Of a stretch of DNA of 17,420 nt, positions 5,851 through 14,161 are shown one piece after another. Source of the stretch: an uncultured Porphyromonas sp. (lineage in GTDB: Bacteria; Bacteroidota; Bacteroidia; Bacteroidales; Porphyromonadaceae); contig UQBE01000044.1 in assembly GCA_900539155.1 (NCBI GenBank), positions 1 through 17,420 of the forward strand, in the 5' to 3' direction. Position 1 is the stretch's first letter. Each line of letters starts with the position of its first letter. Both the position numbers and the translations under genes were made by a program. The notes beneath the pieces were generated by a model that had not been told where the DNA came from, ran no database searches, and saw only the letters and a program-made list of their open reading frames with translations.

Positions 5851-8484
5851 ATGGAACAAGACAATCACGACATAGAGCAAGAACAAGCCCAGGAGATGGA
5901 GGAGACCACTCCGACGGGAGCGGAGACGACATCGACCAGCGCCGACCCGAGCGACGAGAGCTACGTAGCTCCCGAAGAGGAGGAGGGCGATGGACGCCTG
6001 CACACCCTCGGCGGGATGTACCGGCACTGGTTCCTCGACTACGCATCGTACGTAATCCTAGAGCGTGCGGTGCCACACATCGAGGACGGGCTCAAGCCAG
6101 TACAGCGACGGGTGCTCTACACGATGCACCTGATGGAAAACGGCACCCTCCACAAGGTGGCCAAAATCGTCGGCGCTACGATGGCTTACCACCCACACGG
6201 TGACGCCTCAATCAATGATGCTTTGGTACAGCTCGGTCAGAAGGGCTATCTCATCGACACGCAGGGTAACTGGGGTAACATACTCACGGGCGACGAGGCG
6301 GCTGCTGGGCGATACATCGAGGCTAAGCTCTCTAACTTCGCCCTCGAGATACTCTTTGGAGACAAGATTACGCCCTGGATGAAGAGCTACGACGGTAAGT
6401 CGCGCGAGCCGGTTTACCTGCCCGCCCGCTTCCCTCTACTGCTAGCGCAAGGTGCCGAGGGCATCGCCGTGGGTCTCTCCTGCAAGATACTTCCGCACAA
6501 CCCCAAGGAGCTGATTGAGGCGGCCTGCGCTTACCTGCGTGGTGAGCCTTTTACCCTCTACCCAGACTTCCCCACGGGAGGTATCATCGACGTGGATCGC
6601 TACAACGATGGTAAGCGTGGGGGACAGGTCAAGAGCCGTGCACGCATCGAGCGTATCGAGGATCGTGTGCTGAGTGTGCGTGACCTACCCTTTGGCAAGA
6701 CCACATCGACGCTCATTGACTCAATCCTCAAGGCCAACGACAAGGGGCTGATCAAGATCAAGCGCATAGATGATATGACTGCCGAAACGGCCGACATACG
6801 CATCTACCTACCCGTAGGGGTCTCGGCCGATAAGACAATCGACGGACTCTACGCCTTCACCGATTGTGAGGTCTCTATCTCGCCCAATGCGTGCGTCATC
6901 GAGGACGACAAGCCTCGCTTCCTCGGTGTGAGCGACCTGCTACGTCACTCGGTGGAGCATACGCGTGGCCTGCTGCAGGAGGATCTGCGTCTACAGCTAC
7001 ACGACCGTCAGGAGGAGTATATGGGAGCTTCGCTAGAGCGGCTCTTCATCGAGCATCGTATCTATAAGTTACGTCCCTTTGAGGAGGCTCCTGATCAGCA
7101 GACCGCTCTGGATGTCATTCGCAAGGCTCTAGAGCCTATTGTGGGCGACTCCCTGCTAAGGCCCATCACGGACGATGACTTAGCACGCCTCCTAGAGATC
7201 AAAATGGCGCGGATCCTGAAGTTTAACCTAGAGAAAAACGAGCAGCTCATCCTACGCCTCACCGAGGAGATGGCGCAGATACAGCACCACCTAGACCATA
7301 TCACCGACTACACAATACACTACTACAGCTCGCTCCTAGAGGAGTATGGCGCTGGCTGGGAGCGGCGCACACAGATCGGGCACTTCGGAACGATCGAGGC
7401 TACGAAGGTGGTCGAGGAGAACCTCAAGCTCTACATAGATCGCAAGATGGGCTTCGCTGGGACTGGCATCAAGGGCGGCGAGTACGTGTGTGACTGTAGC
7501 GAGATAGATGATATGATCGTCTTCTTCCGTGACGGCACCTATACGATTACGAAGATTGAGGAGAAGAAGTTCCTCGGCAAGGAGCGTGTCCTACATATTA
7601 ATAAGTATGTGCGCGGCGACAAGCGCACGATCTACAACGCAATCTATCTGGATGGCAAGACGAAGACTTCGTTTATCAAGCGCTTTCACGTATCAGCCAG
7701 TGTGCGTGACCGTGAGTACGACTTGACGATGGGGACTCCAGGGAGCAAGGTGCTCTACTTCTCAGCCAATCCCAACGGAGAGGCGGAAAGCGTGACGATC
7801 AAACTGCTCCGCGGAGGCACCTCGCGACGCATCCTTTTCTTTGACAAAGACTTTGCAGACATTGCGATCAAGGGACGCACCGCCAAGGGCAACATTGTGA
7901 CGCGCGCTCCAATCGAGCGCATATCCCTGAAGGAGCAGGGCGGCTCGACCCTCGGAGGGCGCAAGGTGTGGTTTGACCCTGATGTGAACCGCATCAATTA
8001 CAACAATCAGGGAGACTACCTGGGCGAGTTTGAGTCGAGCGACCGCATCCTCGTCATTCTGCCTTCGGAGCAGGTCTACACGACCGACTTTGGCGAGAGC
8101 AACCACTTTGCCGAGTCGCCCAAGGTTATCGAGAAGTATGACCCCGACAAGGTCTGGAGCGTCATCTACACCACACCGGAGGGGGTTACCTACATCAAGC
8201 GTGTCTCTATGCCAGATAGGAAGAAGCCACAAGCTATCGTAGAGCCCGAGGAGCAGCTTCTGGCTCTGACCGACGAGGCTGAGGCGCAGTTTACTCTAGT
8301 CACGAAGCCGCAAGGACGCAAGAAGGCGGCAACGATCGATATCGCCGTGACTGAGTACGAGCCGCTCAAGAAGATCTCCGCACGTGGCAAGCGGATCACG
8401 GCACTACCTATCGACAGCTTTGAAAAGGTTGAGTCCGTAACTGACGAGACGGAGGCGGCGGAGGAAGAGCTAACCGACGAATGA
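5851..8484 (+). CDS. parC: DNA topoisomerase IV subunit A
   Basis: ParC is the DNA-cleaving subunit of topoisomerase IV, which works with ParE to unlink daughter chromosomes. The 877-residue protein starts with an acidic, Gln/Glu/Thr-rich tail (1-48) that looks disordered. The type IIA breakage-reunion domain begins at GGMYRHWFLDYASYVILERA; the active-site tyrosine is Y155 in AAAGRYIEAKLS, and the quinolone-pocket segment is YHPHGDASINDA (113-124). A coiled-coil tower near 440-500 and a beta-pinwheel C-terminal domain follow, ending in a Glu-rich tail. No GyrA-box is visible, which favours ParC over GyrA. The Ser that often governs quinolone sensitivity is Ala here (A119). It is followed 17 nt later by the DUF3316-type gene. 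parE is not in the window. Confidence 0.94.
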   Translation: MEQDNHDIEQEQAQEMEETTPTGAETTSTSADPSDESYVAPEEEEGDGRLHTLGGMYRHWFLDYASYVILERAVPHIEDGLKPVQRRVLYTMHLMENGTLHKVAKIVGATMAYHPHGDASINDALVQLGQKGYLIDTQGNWGNILTGDEAAAGRYIEAKLSNFALEILFGDKITPWMKSYDGKSREPVYLPARFPLLLAQGAEGIAVGLSCKILPHNPKELIEAACAYLRGEPFTLYPDFPTGGIIDVDRYNDGKRGGQVKSRARIERIEDRVLSVRDLPFGKTTSTLIDSILKANDKGLIKIKRIDDMTAETADIRIYLPVGVSADKTIDGLYAFTDCEVSISPNACVIEDDKPRFLGVSDLLRHSVEHTRGLLQEDLRLQLHDRQEEYMGASLERLFIEHRIYKLRPFEEAPDQQTALDVIRKALEPIVGDSLLRPITDDDLARLLEIKMARILKFNLEKNEQLILRLTEEMAQIQHHLDHITDYTIHYYSSLLEEYGAGWERRTQIGHFGTIEATKVVEENLKLYIDRKMGFAGTGIKGGEYVCDCSEIDDMIVFFRDGTYTITKIEEKKFLGKERVLHINKYVRGDKRTIYNAIYLDGKTKTSFIKRFHVSASVRDREYDLTMGTPGSKVLYFSANPNGEAESVTIKLLRGGTSRRILFFDKDFADIAIKGRTAKGNIVTRAPIERISLKEQGGSTLGGRKVWFDPDVNRINYNNQGDYLGEFESSDRILVILPSEQVYTTDFGESNHFAESPKVIEKYDPDKVWSVIYTTPEGVTYIKRVSMPDRKKPQAIVEPEEQLLALTDEAEAQFTLVTKPQGRKKAATIDIAVTEYEPLKKISARGKRITALPIDSFEKVESVTDETEAAEEELTDE

Positions 8485-8501
8485 GCTAAGCGACACGAGC
8501 T

Positions 8502-9437
8502 ATGAGACAAAGATTACGACAGATACTGCTAGCCCTTTGCGTGGGGCTATCCCTAATGGGTACAAGCCTTTCGCTCTCTGCTCAGGAGGCAGATACGACT
8601 GCCACAACTACTACCACGACTACTACAACCACCACAACTACCACGACGGCTGCTACACCCTACCGGTTGCTCTACCTATCGCATGAGTTTCGCTTCGGGT
8701 GGAACAAGTTATATAATGAGTACCTCTCACCGCTCTACTACCGTGGGCAGTCGCTGGGTTACCGCTTCTCCTCAGAGGCGCCGCTCACGCAGTCGCACCC
8801 CGAGTGGCTCGTCCTGCAGAGCACGCAGCTAGCCTATGCGCAGCTCCTCAACCCGGCACGCACAGGTGCCACGCGTCACCTTGCTTTCGACACGAAGTGG
8901 AGCTTCGTGCATCAGTGGCGTCTGCCCTTTGGTATGGTCGTAGGCGTAGGTCCTGGCGTCCTGGTCGAGGGAGCTACCTCTTACAATGGGCGCAACCAAA
9001 ACAACCCAGCCGATCAGCAGCTCAATGGCGACCTAACGGCACAAGCCTTGGCAGCCTACCGACTACGCATCGGGTGGTTCGTCGCTGACCTGCGCCTGCA
9101 GATGACTTCGGCACTGGTGGGTCTAGGCTTCGCACCTTATTATAATGAGTCTTACCTGCAGGCTTACTACTACGACAAGATTATCAACCACTTTGCTCTG
9201 CACACCTTCGGTCGGCGACACTACTACCAGATAGGTGTGTCTCTCGACATACCTATATGGCGCATCATGACGCTACGCATGAGCTACGACTACACCGACT
9301 CGGCCAGACGCATCCACTCCATCTATCGAGGCTTCTCGGGACACTCTCTAGGAGTGGGTTTAGCCACTTACTTCCGCCCCTTCAGAGGCTACCAAGAGGT
9401 ACATAATGCCAACCACACGACTGCCATCAGCTTATGA
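8502..9437 (+). CDS. Probable DUF3316-type envelope protein with poly-Thr linker
   Basis: A 311-residue exported protein of unknown function. Residues 1-28 form a signal peptide (ILLALCVGLSLMG, cleavage near LSAQ). A low-complexity linker with 15 consecutive threonines (35-49) follows, then an aromatic-rich, beta-rich region from about residue 53 to the end, with alternating hydrophobic strands and NEYLSPLYYRG early on. That pattern suits a small outer-membrane beta-barrel or the DUF3316 family found in Bacteroidales; the family call is from pattern memory. It sits 17 nt after parC and its stop overlaps the next start as ATGA, so translation with the S41 lipoprotein is likely coupled. Confidence 0.75.
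   Translation: MRQRLRQILLALCVGLSLMGTSLSLSAQEADTTATTTTTTTTTTTTTTTAATPYRLLYLSHEFRFGWNKLYNEYLSPLYYRGQSLGYRFSSEAPLTQSHPEWLVLQSTQLAYAQLLNPARTGATRHLAFDTKWSFVHQWRLPFGMVVGVGPGVLVEGATSYNGRNQNNPADQQLNGDLTAQALAAYRLRIGWFVADLRLQMTSALVGLGFAPYYNESYLQAYYYDKIINHFALHTFGRRHYYQIGVSLDIPIWRIMTLRMSYDYTDSARRIHSIYRGFSGHSLGVGLATYFRPFRGYQEVHNANHTTAISL
8604..8648 (+). repeat. ACN trinucleotide tract (15 Thr codons)
   Basis: Fifteen consecutive threonine codons use ACA, ACT, ACC and ACG in mixed order, so the tract is a repeat at protein level but not a pure DNA microsatellite. It links the signal peptide to the folded domain of the DUF3316-type protein and may be an O-glycosylated or simply flexible linker. Confidence 0.85.
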
Positions 9438-10489
9438 ATCTAACGAGACTACATAGCGGGCTGGTCGGCCTGCTACTCCTACCCCTACTGCTAGCCTGCA
9501 CACCAGAGCCAAAGGAGCAGGGATACACACGAGACTATCAGACGAACTTTACGGCACTCTGGACGATCCTGGACGAGGGGTACTGCTTCTTTGACGACAA
9601 GCTCCCCGCCACAGGAGACACGACCTGGAGCGACCTCAAGCGCATCTACACGCCGCTGGTACAGCAGTGCCAGTCGGAGGATGAGTTCTTCGACCTGATG
9701 GTAGAGCTGATGCGTCACCTCAAGGATGGGCATGTAAACCTCTTCGCACCTTTTGATGTAGGGGGGTGGAACATTTATGAGGGTTCTAGACATTGCCTCG
9801 ATAGTCGCATACGCAACCTTTACCTGCGACCTCACGCGCGTCGTGCTGGCTCTATCTACTATACGCCTATCACCTACAATGGACACGCTGCTGACTCGAT
9901 CGGCTATATGGTGATCCCCTCTTTCTCCTCGACCATCTCCTTGGCTCATCTACAGGCTGTCCTCACACGGCTGGCGCACTGTCGTGGTCTAATCATCGAT
10001 ATGCGTAGCAATGGTGGTGGACTGCTGAGCAATGCGGATCGTCTGGCTAGCGTCTTGATCCCCTCCGACACGGTCGTCGGCTATATGAGTACGAAGACTG
10101 GCCCTGGGCATCAAGACTTCGGTCCGCTCAAAGAGATCAAGCTCGCTCGTGCTCCCATCAGTTGGCAGCGCCCCACGGTGATCCTCGTGGATCGTGGCAC
10201 TTACAGCGCAGCAAACTCGCTCGTTGCTTATGTCAAGGGGACAACCCGCCATGTCCTCTTCATGGGTGACCGCACAGGTGGCGGTGGCGGCTTGCCTCGT
10301 AGTAGCGAACTGCCCAACGGCTGGTGGCTACGCTACTCCTCCTCGCGTATGTACGACGCTCAGCAGCAGAGCATCGAGGGGGGGATCGAGCCACACATCA
10401 TCCAAGAGCAGACAGACGAGGCGACGGCGCAGCAACAAGATGCGCTCATCGAGCGCGCTATCACGATACTCCTCAAAGCCTCCAAGTAG
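9434..10489 (+). CDS. S41 family peptidase, lipoprotein
   Basis: A 351-residue lipoprotein with an S41 (C-terminal processing/tricorn-like) serine peptidase domain. The signal peptide ends in a lipobox, LLAC (C22), so it is membrane-anchored outside the cytosol. Domain landmarks are the N-terminal helical part with LMRHLKDGHVNLF (92-104), the IIDMRSNGGG core (187-196), the nucleophile elbow DRGTYSAANS with S258, MGDRTGGGGGLP (277-288), and GGIEPHI near the end. The Lys of the CtpA-type Ser/Lys dyad is not evident in the expected place, so it is closer to the tricorn/IRBP-like side of S41. The ATG overlaps the stop of the upstream gene by 4 nt. No PDZ domain is obvious. Transcription ends at the hairpin 22 nt downstream. 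Substrate unknown. Confidence 0.88.
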   Translation: MNLTRLHSGLVGLLLLPLLLACTPEPKEQGYTRDYQTNFTALWTILDEGYCFFDDKLPATGDTTWSDLKRIYTPLVQQCQSEDEFFDLMVELMRHLKDGHVNLFAPFDVGGWNIYEGSRHCLDSRIRNLYLRPHARRAGSIYYTPITYNGHAADSIGYMVIPSFSSTISLAHLQAVLTRLAHCRGLIIDMRSNGGGLLSNADRLASVLIPSDTVVGYMSTKTGPGHQDFGPLKEIKLARAPISWQRPTVILVDRGTYSAANSLVAYVKGTTRHVLFMGDRTGGGGGLPRSSELPNGWWLRYSSSRMYDAQQQSIEGGIEPHIIQEQTDEATAQQQDALIERAITILLKASK

Positions 10490-10510
10490 TACACTACACC
10501 CAATAAATGC

Positions 10511-10547
10511 AAAGAGAGCCGTCAACAGATTGTTGACGGCTCTCTTT
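10511..10547. terminator. Bidirectional intrinsic terminator
   Basis: A perfect 17-bp inverted repeat (10511-10527 with 10531-10547) with a 3-nt loop lies between the S41 gene and the convergent tRNA gene. Each arm starts or ends in AAAGAGAG/CTCTCTTT, giving a short T-containing 3' end on both strands, so it can stop both transcripts. Confidence 0.9.
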
Positions 10548-10548
10548 G

Positions 10549-10622
10549 TGACCGCGGCAGGATTCAAACCTGCAACCTTTTGATCCGTAGTCAAATGCTC
10601 TATTCAGTTGAGCTACGCGGCC
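10549..10622 (-). tRNA. tRNA-Arg (anticodon ACG)
   Basis: The minus strand folds into a complete 74-nt cloverleaf: acceptor GGCCGCG/CGCGGTC with one G-U pair, D-stem GCTC/GAGC, anticodon stem TTTGA/TCAAA around loop CTACGGA (anticodon ACG), 5-nt variable region, T-stem GCAGG/CCTGC, discriminator A. CCA is not encoded. A34 should be edited to inosine by TadA to read CGU, CGC and CGA. Two invariant positions are changed together: G19 is A and C56 is U (T-loop TTTGAAT), keeping a Watson-Crick tertiary pair. The gene has its own promoter about 90 bp upstream. Confidence 0.95.
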
Positions 10623-10708
10623 GATGAAAACTAAACCCTTAAAACTTCAAACGAAATTACGAGAGGATTCCCTAGAGCGGGAGAGCTTCTCCTTCTCGTT
10701 TGCAGTTG

Positions 10709-10738
10709 CAAAGGTACAACAAATTTTGGAAACTGCAA
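10709..10738 (-). promoter_or_regulatory. Promoter of tRNA-Arg
   Basis: On the minus strand TTG (10738-10736), 19 bp, then TACCTTTG (10716-10709): an excellent fit to the Bacteroidota -33/-7 promoter. It predicts a start near 10702 and an 80-nt 5' leader trimmed during tRNA maturation. Confidence 0.75.
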
Positions 10739-11017
10739 GCACTTTTCACAAAATTTCTTGAAGAAATGCTCCACTACCCCGCCAAATCGTCCTTTAATAC
10801 CTAGATATACAGCACAATAGAGCGGACACAAATATTTATCTCAACAAAGGCTCTCACTCATCATCCTAGAGTTCCTTTTCAGCGGTCAAGCAAGGCAATA
10901 AGAGACTGTTGCATAAAGGCAAATCGCTGTGTTGCTTTCAGGAGAAGTGAAATCACTCTTCAAGAAGAGATGTCCCATCCGTCTGAAGAGATTTGCCATT
11001 GCTTCTGGGGAGATAAT

Positions 11018-11048
11018 TTTGCGCTCCAGAGTTATTTCAGTAGATTTG
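11018..11048 (+). promoter_or_regulatory. Promoter of the TPR-barrel-thioesterase operon
   Basis: TTTG (11018-11021), a 19-bp spacer, then TAGATTTG (11041-11048): an exact match to the Bacteroidota consensus TTTG-N19-TAnnTTTG. The -7 box ends 59 nt before the ATG. A 9-bp inverted repeat, TGCGCTCCA (11020-11028) and TGGAGCGCA (11061-11069), brackets the core promoter and could be an operator or a leader structure. Confidence 0.75.
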
Positions 11049-11107
11049 CGTAGGAATCGATGGAGCGCATCCAGAGCGGATCGCCCACTTAAGTATGACT
11101 ATTATCG

Positions 11108-14100
11108 ATGAATTACAAAGGATACCTATACACGCTGTTGCTCTGTGGCAACTTGCCTCTAGCATATCAATTACAGGCTCAAGAGACCTTTAGCATCCCC
11201 ACGGAGCAGCACGCCATCGAGGTGACACTCGCAGCGGGCTCACCCCTACGTACCACGACGCTGCTCTCCTCAGCGCAACGACTGAGCAAGGCGGAAGGGT
11301 GGTTTGCCACATACGGAGCGCATCTGCTGGGTCGTCCGAGTGCTGCCACCGAGCTCGAGGAGTATATCACTACCGACCCCATCTCCCGTCAGGCGCAAGT
11401 AGCCCGAATAGCTCGTGCTACACACTACCTATATAATAAGGAGTACAACCGTGCCCGTCATTCGTTAGAGCAGGTACGCGAGCGGACCTTGACACGTGAA
11501 GAGCGCAGCGAGTGGCAGGTCAAGATGGCCTACGCACTCCTACTGTCTGGTCGCTCAGTAGAGCAGGTGGAGCAGCTCTTTGAGATGACCGCTGCTGATG
11601 ATAACTACTGGGGCGATGTGGCTAGGCTCTATCTGGCGCAGCTATACATCGCGCAAAACAACTTGGACAAGGCTGAGCGCACGCTTCTCCCGATACAAAA
11701 CCAGGGAGACTTGCAGTATGACGCTCGCCTTGGGCTAGCACGAATAGCCCTGTATCGGCAAAACTACCAGTCGGTGCTCACGCACACAGAGGCACTCGCT
11801 ACATCACGTCTCTCGGAGGAGCAGCGCACGGAGAGTCAGATTCTAGAGGCAAATGCTTGGTATCGTCTCGAGGAGCCCAGCAAAGCTATCGAACGTCTGG
11901 CCCCATTAGCAGAGCAAAAGGCTAATGCCCTAACCCCCGAAGACCAACTCATCCTGGCGGCTGCCTATATGGAGACGGAGCGCACGGAGCAAGCGATCCC
12001 GCATCTACTCCTAGCGACCCGTGGTGATGCGGAGACGAGCGGAGTCGCCAACCTTTACCTTGCTCGTGCTCGTAGAGATATGGGGCTTTACTCCGAAGCC
12101 CTTGCCTCCTATCAGGTGGCGGCAGATAGAGCCGTAGCACCCACGATCCGTGAGGCTGCCATGTATGAGCAGGTCTTGCTCATGCGCAGTAAGGCGAGCG
12201 GCTCCTTTGGTCAGGAGGTGAGGCTCTGCGAGGAGTTTCTCAATACATTCGCCCAGTCGGCACACCGCGAGGCTATGGAGTACTTTCTCATCGAGAGCTA
12301 CTACCGCAGCCCCGATTACCTGACTAGTCTAGCCTCGATAGGGCGTATCCAGAGACCTTCGCCCGTAATTGTAGAGGCGCAGTGCTATCTGCTCAATCAG
12401 CTCACACAGCAGGCACAGCAAGCCGGAGACTTAGCTCTAGCCCAGCGCTACAACAAGCAGGCGCAGCAGCTTACCATAAAGTCTGCTCACCAGACCGAGG
12501 CTGAGCTACTAGGGGCGCAGCTCCTCTCTCAGCGAGGAGCCTACAAGCAAGCATCACAAGCCCTCACGGCTATCCTCAATAAGCGCACAGCCTCTAGCCA
12601 GCAGCTACAGATAGCTCGCTACCTACTAGGCTACAGTCAGATCAAGCTGAAGCAGTACAGTGCTGCCACGCAGACGCTCTCCATACTACTCCAAGAGGGT
12701 ACGCTCGACAACACGCTACAAGCTGATGTCCACGCCCGTCTAGGTGACGCACACTACATGCAGGGGCACTACACGCCTGCCGTACGCTACTATGAAGAGG
12801 CTTATAGGATTGCTCCGGACAATCAGGTCTATGCGCTCTATATGTTGTCCGACATAGAGGGACTCAAGAAGGATTACAAGGCGCAGATAGCTGCCCTCGA
12901 TAAGTTAGTCGCTCGCCACCCAAACAGTCTTTACAAGCCTCGTGCTATGTACGATCAGGGACGCGCTATGGAGCTGTCGGGACAGCATACGGAGGCTATC
13001 GGAACTTTCACACGCCTGGCGCAGGAGTACCCGCAGAGTGAGTATGGACGCAAGGCTGCCCTACAGTTGGCACTACTATATTATAACAGGAATGAGACGA
13101 GCCGAGCTATCGAGACGTACAAAGCACTCCTAGCCGAAGCGCCACAAAGTGGCGAAGCAAAGCAAGCTTACGAAGCACTCAAGAGTATCTACATCGAGGA
13201 GGGACGCTCCACAGAGTTTGTCCAGTATGCGAATAGCATTGGCGGCAGCTACGCCATCAACGAGAGCGAAGCTATGAGCATCTCCTTCGAGACAGCTGAG
13301 CGAGTTTACCAGTCGCGACAGCCACAAGCAGAGCGTCTGCTCAAGGAGTATCTAGCTCTGAAGCCACAGGGAGCTTCCTCGCTCTTAGCGCACTACTACC
13401 TGGCCGATATCTACGAGCGAGCTGGTAAGGAGGCGGACGCTCTAGCACTCTATGAGCGCATCTACCCCAGCCGCAAGCAATTGTCGCAGGAGCTACACAT
13501 CGGTTTGCTTCAGAAGATGTCTGCCATGCACGTTCATCAGCGAGCTTATGCGCAGGCATTGCCCTTGCAGCAGGAGCTACTCACACTACCGCTAGAGCCT
13601 GCGAACTACCAGACGACACTACTCTCGGCCACCGAGAGCGCGCTCCAAGCGGGACAGTATGAGTGGGTCATCAAGGTCGTAACCCCACAGCTAGACAAGT
13701 CTAAGGGGTGGAGCCAAGAGCAACTAGACCTCCTGACTTGTCGCCTAGCGACTAGCTACGTGAAGACTGGTCGAGGCAACCAGATCGAGTCGCTACTGAA
13801 GCCACTTGTCGCCCGCATAGAGACTTACGCTGGCACCCAGGGCACGCTCCTATTGGCGCAATACTACGTCTCCAACAAGATCCAGCAGAGCTACGCGAAG
13901 CAGCTACTCGACAAGTTGGTCAACGACGCCTACCCAGACCCTGAGCTCTCAGCCGAGACCATCATAACGCTCTCCGACTGGTACCTCGCCAAGGGAGACC
14001 CCGACACGGCAAGACTATACCTCGAGAGCCTGCTCAAGAACTACACCGACGAGACCTCGCCGATACGTCAGCGTGCTACGGAGAAGCTCGCACAGCTTCG

Positions 14101-14119
14101 CCAGAGCACCGCTCGCTAA
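11108..14119 (+). CDS. Large secreted tetratricopeptide repeat (TPR) protein
   Basis: A 1003-residue protein with an N-terminal signal peptide (hydrophobic YLYTLLLCGNLPLAY, cleavage near LQAQ at about 25), so it is periplasmic or envelope-associated. The rest is almost wholly helical TPR-type repeats of about 34 residues with the usual small/aromatic pattern, for example ARLYLAQLYIAQNNLDKAERTL, ARLGDAHYMQGHYTPAVRYY and ALQLALLYYNRNETSRAIETY. Segments like those in outer-membrane assembly lipoproteins (YPQSEYGRKA, HPNSLYKPRAMYDQG) occur near 610-660. No catalytic domain is seen. TPR solenoids scaffold protein complexes. The next gene, 42 nt downstream, is an outer-membrane barrel, so a partner role at the outer membrane is a reasonable inference. 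The first ATG after the promoter fits the signal peptide. Confidence 0.85.
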   Translation: MNYKGYLYTLLLCGNLPLAYQLQAQETFSIPTEQHAIEVTLAAGSPLRTTTLLSSAQRLSKAEGWFATYGAHLLGRPSAATELEEYITTDPISRQAQVARIARATHYLYNKEYNRARHSLEQVRERTLTREERSEWQVKMAYALLLSGRSVEQVEQLFEMTAADDNYWGDVARLYLAQLYIAQNNLDKAERTLLPIQNQGDLQYDARLGLARIALYRQNYQSVLTHTEALATSRLSEEQRTESQILEANAWYRLEEPSKAIERLAPLAEQKANALTPEDQLILAAAYMETERTEQAIPHLLLATRGDAETSGVANLYLARARRDMGLYSEALASYQVAADRAVAPTIREAAMYEQVLLMRSKASGSFGQEVRLCEEFLNTFAQSAHREAMEYFLIESYYRSPDYLTSLASIGRIQRPSPVIVEAQCYLLNQLTQQAQQAGDLALAQRYNKQAQQLTIKSAHQTEAELLGAQLLSQRGAYKQASQALTAILNKRTASSQQLQIARYLLGYSQIKLKQYSAATQTLSILLQEGTLDNTLQADVHARLGDAHYMQGHYTPAVRYYEEAYRIAPDNQVYALYMLSDIEGLKKDYKAQIAALDKLVARHPNSLYKPRAMYDQGRAMELSGQHTEAIGTFTRLAQEYPQSEYGRKAALQLALLYYNRNETSRAIETYKALLAEAPQSGEAKQAYEALKSIYIEEGRSTEFVQYANSIGGSYAINESEAMSISFETAERVYQSRQPQAERLLKEYLALKPQGASSLLAHYYLADIYERAGKEADALALYERIYPSRKQLSQELHIGLLQKMSAMHVHQRAYAQALPLQQELLTLPLEPANYQTTLLSATESALQAGQYEWVIKVVTPQLDKSKGWSQEQLDLLTCRLATSYVKTGRGNQIESLLKPLVARIETYAGTQGTLLLAQYYVSNKIQQSYAKQLLDKLVNDAYPDPELSAETIITLSDWYLAKGDPDTARLYLESLLKNYTDETSPIRQRATEKLAQLRQSTAR

Positions 14120-14161
14120 TATCTCTCTACCCTACTATTCCAACGATTAAGTCTACAAACG

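Larger units (their letters stand above)
10623..11107. other. 485-bp gene-free region
   Basis: Between the tRNA and the TPR gene I find no convincing coding sequence; short open frames here overlap promoters and lack family motifs. It holds the tRNA promoter (10709-10738, minus), an AT-rich stretch with the small palindrome ATTTCTTGAAGAAAT, one copy of GAGACTGTTGCA (10902-10913), and the TPR promoter with its flanking inverted repeat (11018-11069). About 10740-11017 has no assigned role; it could hide a decayed element or small RNA. Confidence 0.6.

Noticed and set aside
7762..8232. Open frame of 156 codons on the minus strand inside parC
   Set aside because: It lies wholly antisense to the parC C-terminal domain, shows no family motif and has no promoter or ribosome-binding context; it is a by-product of the codon use of parC.
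10631..10831. Open frame of 66 codons on the minus strand upstream of the tRNA
   Set aside because: It crosses the tRNA promoter, has no recognisable domain and no ribosome-binding site.
10902..11107. A complete insertion sequence beginning at GAGACTGTTGCA
   Set aside because: No matching terminal repeat at the other side, no target duplication and no transposase fragment could be seen.
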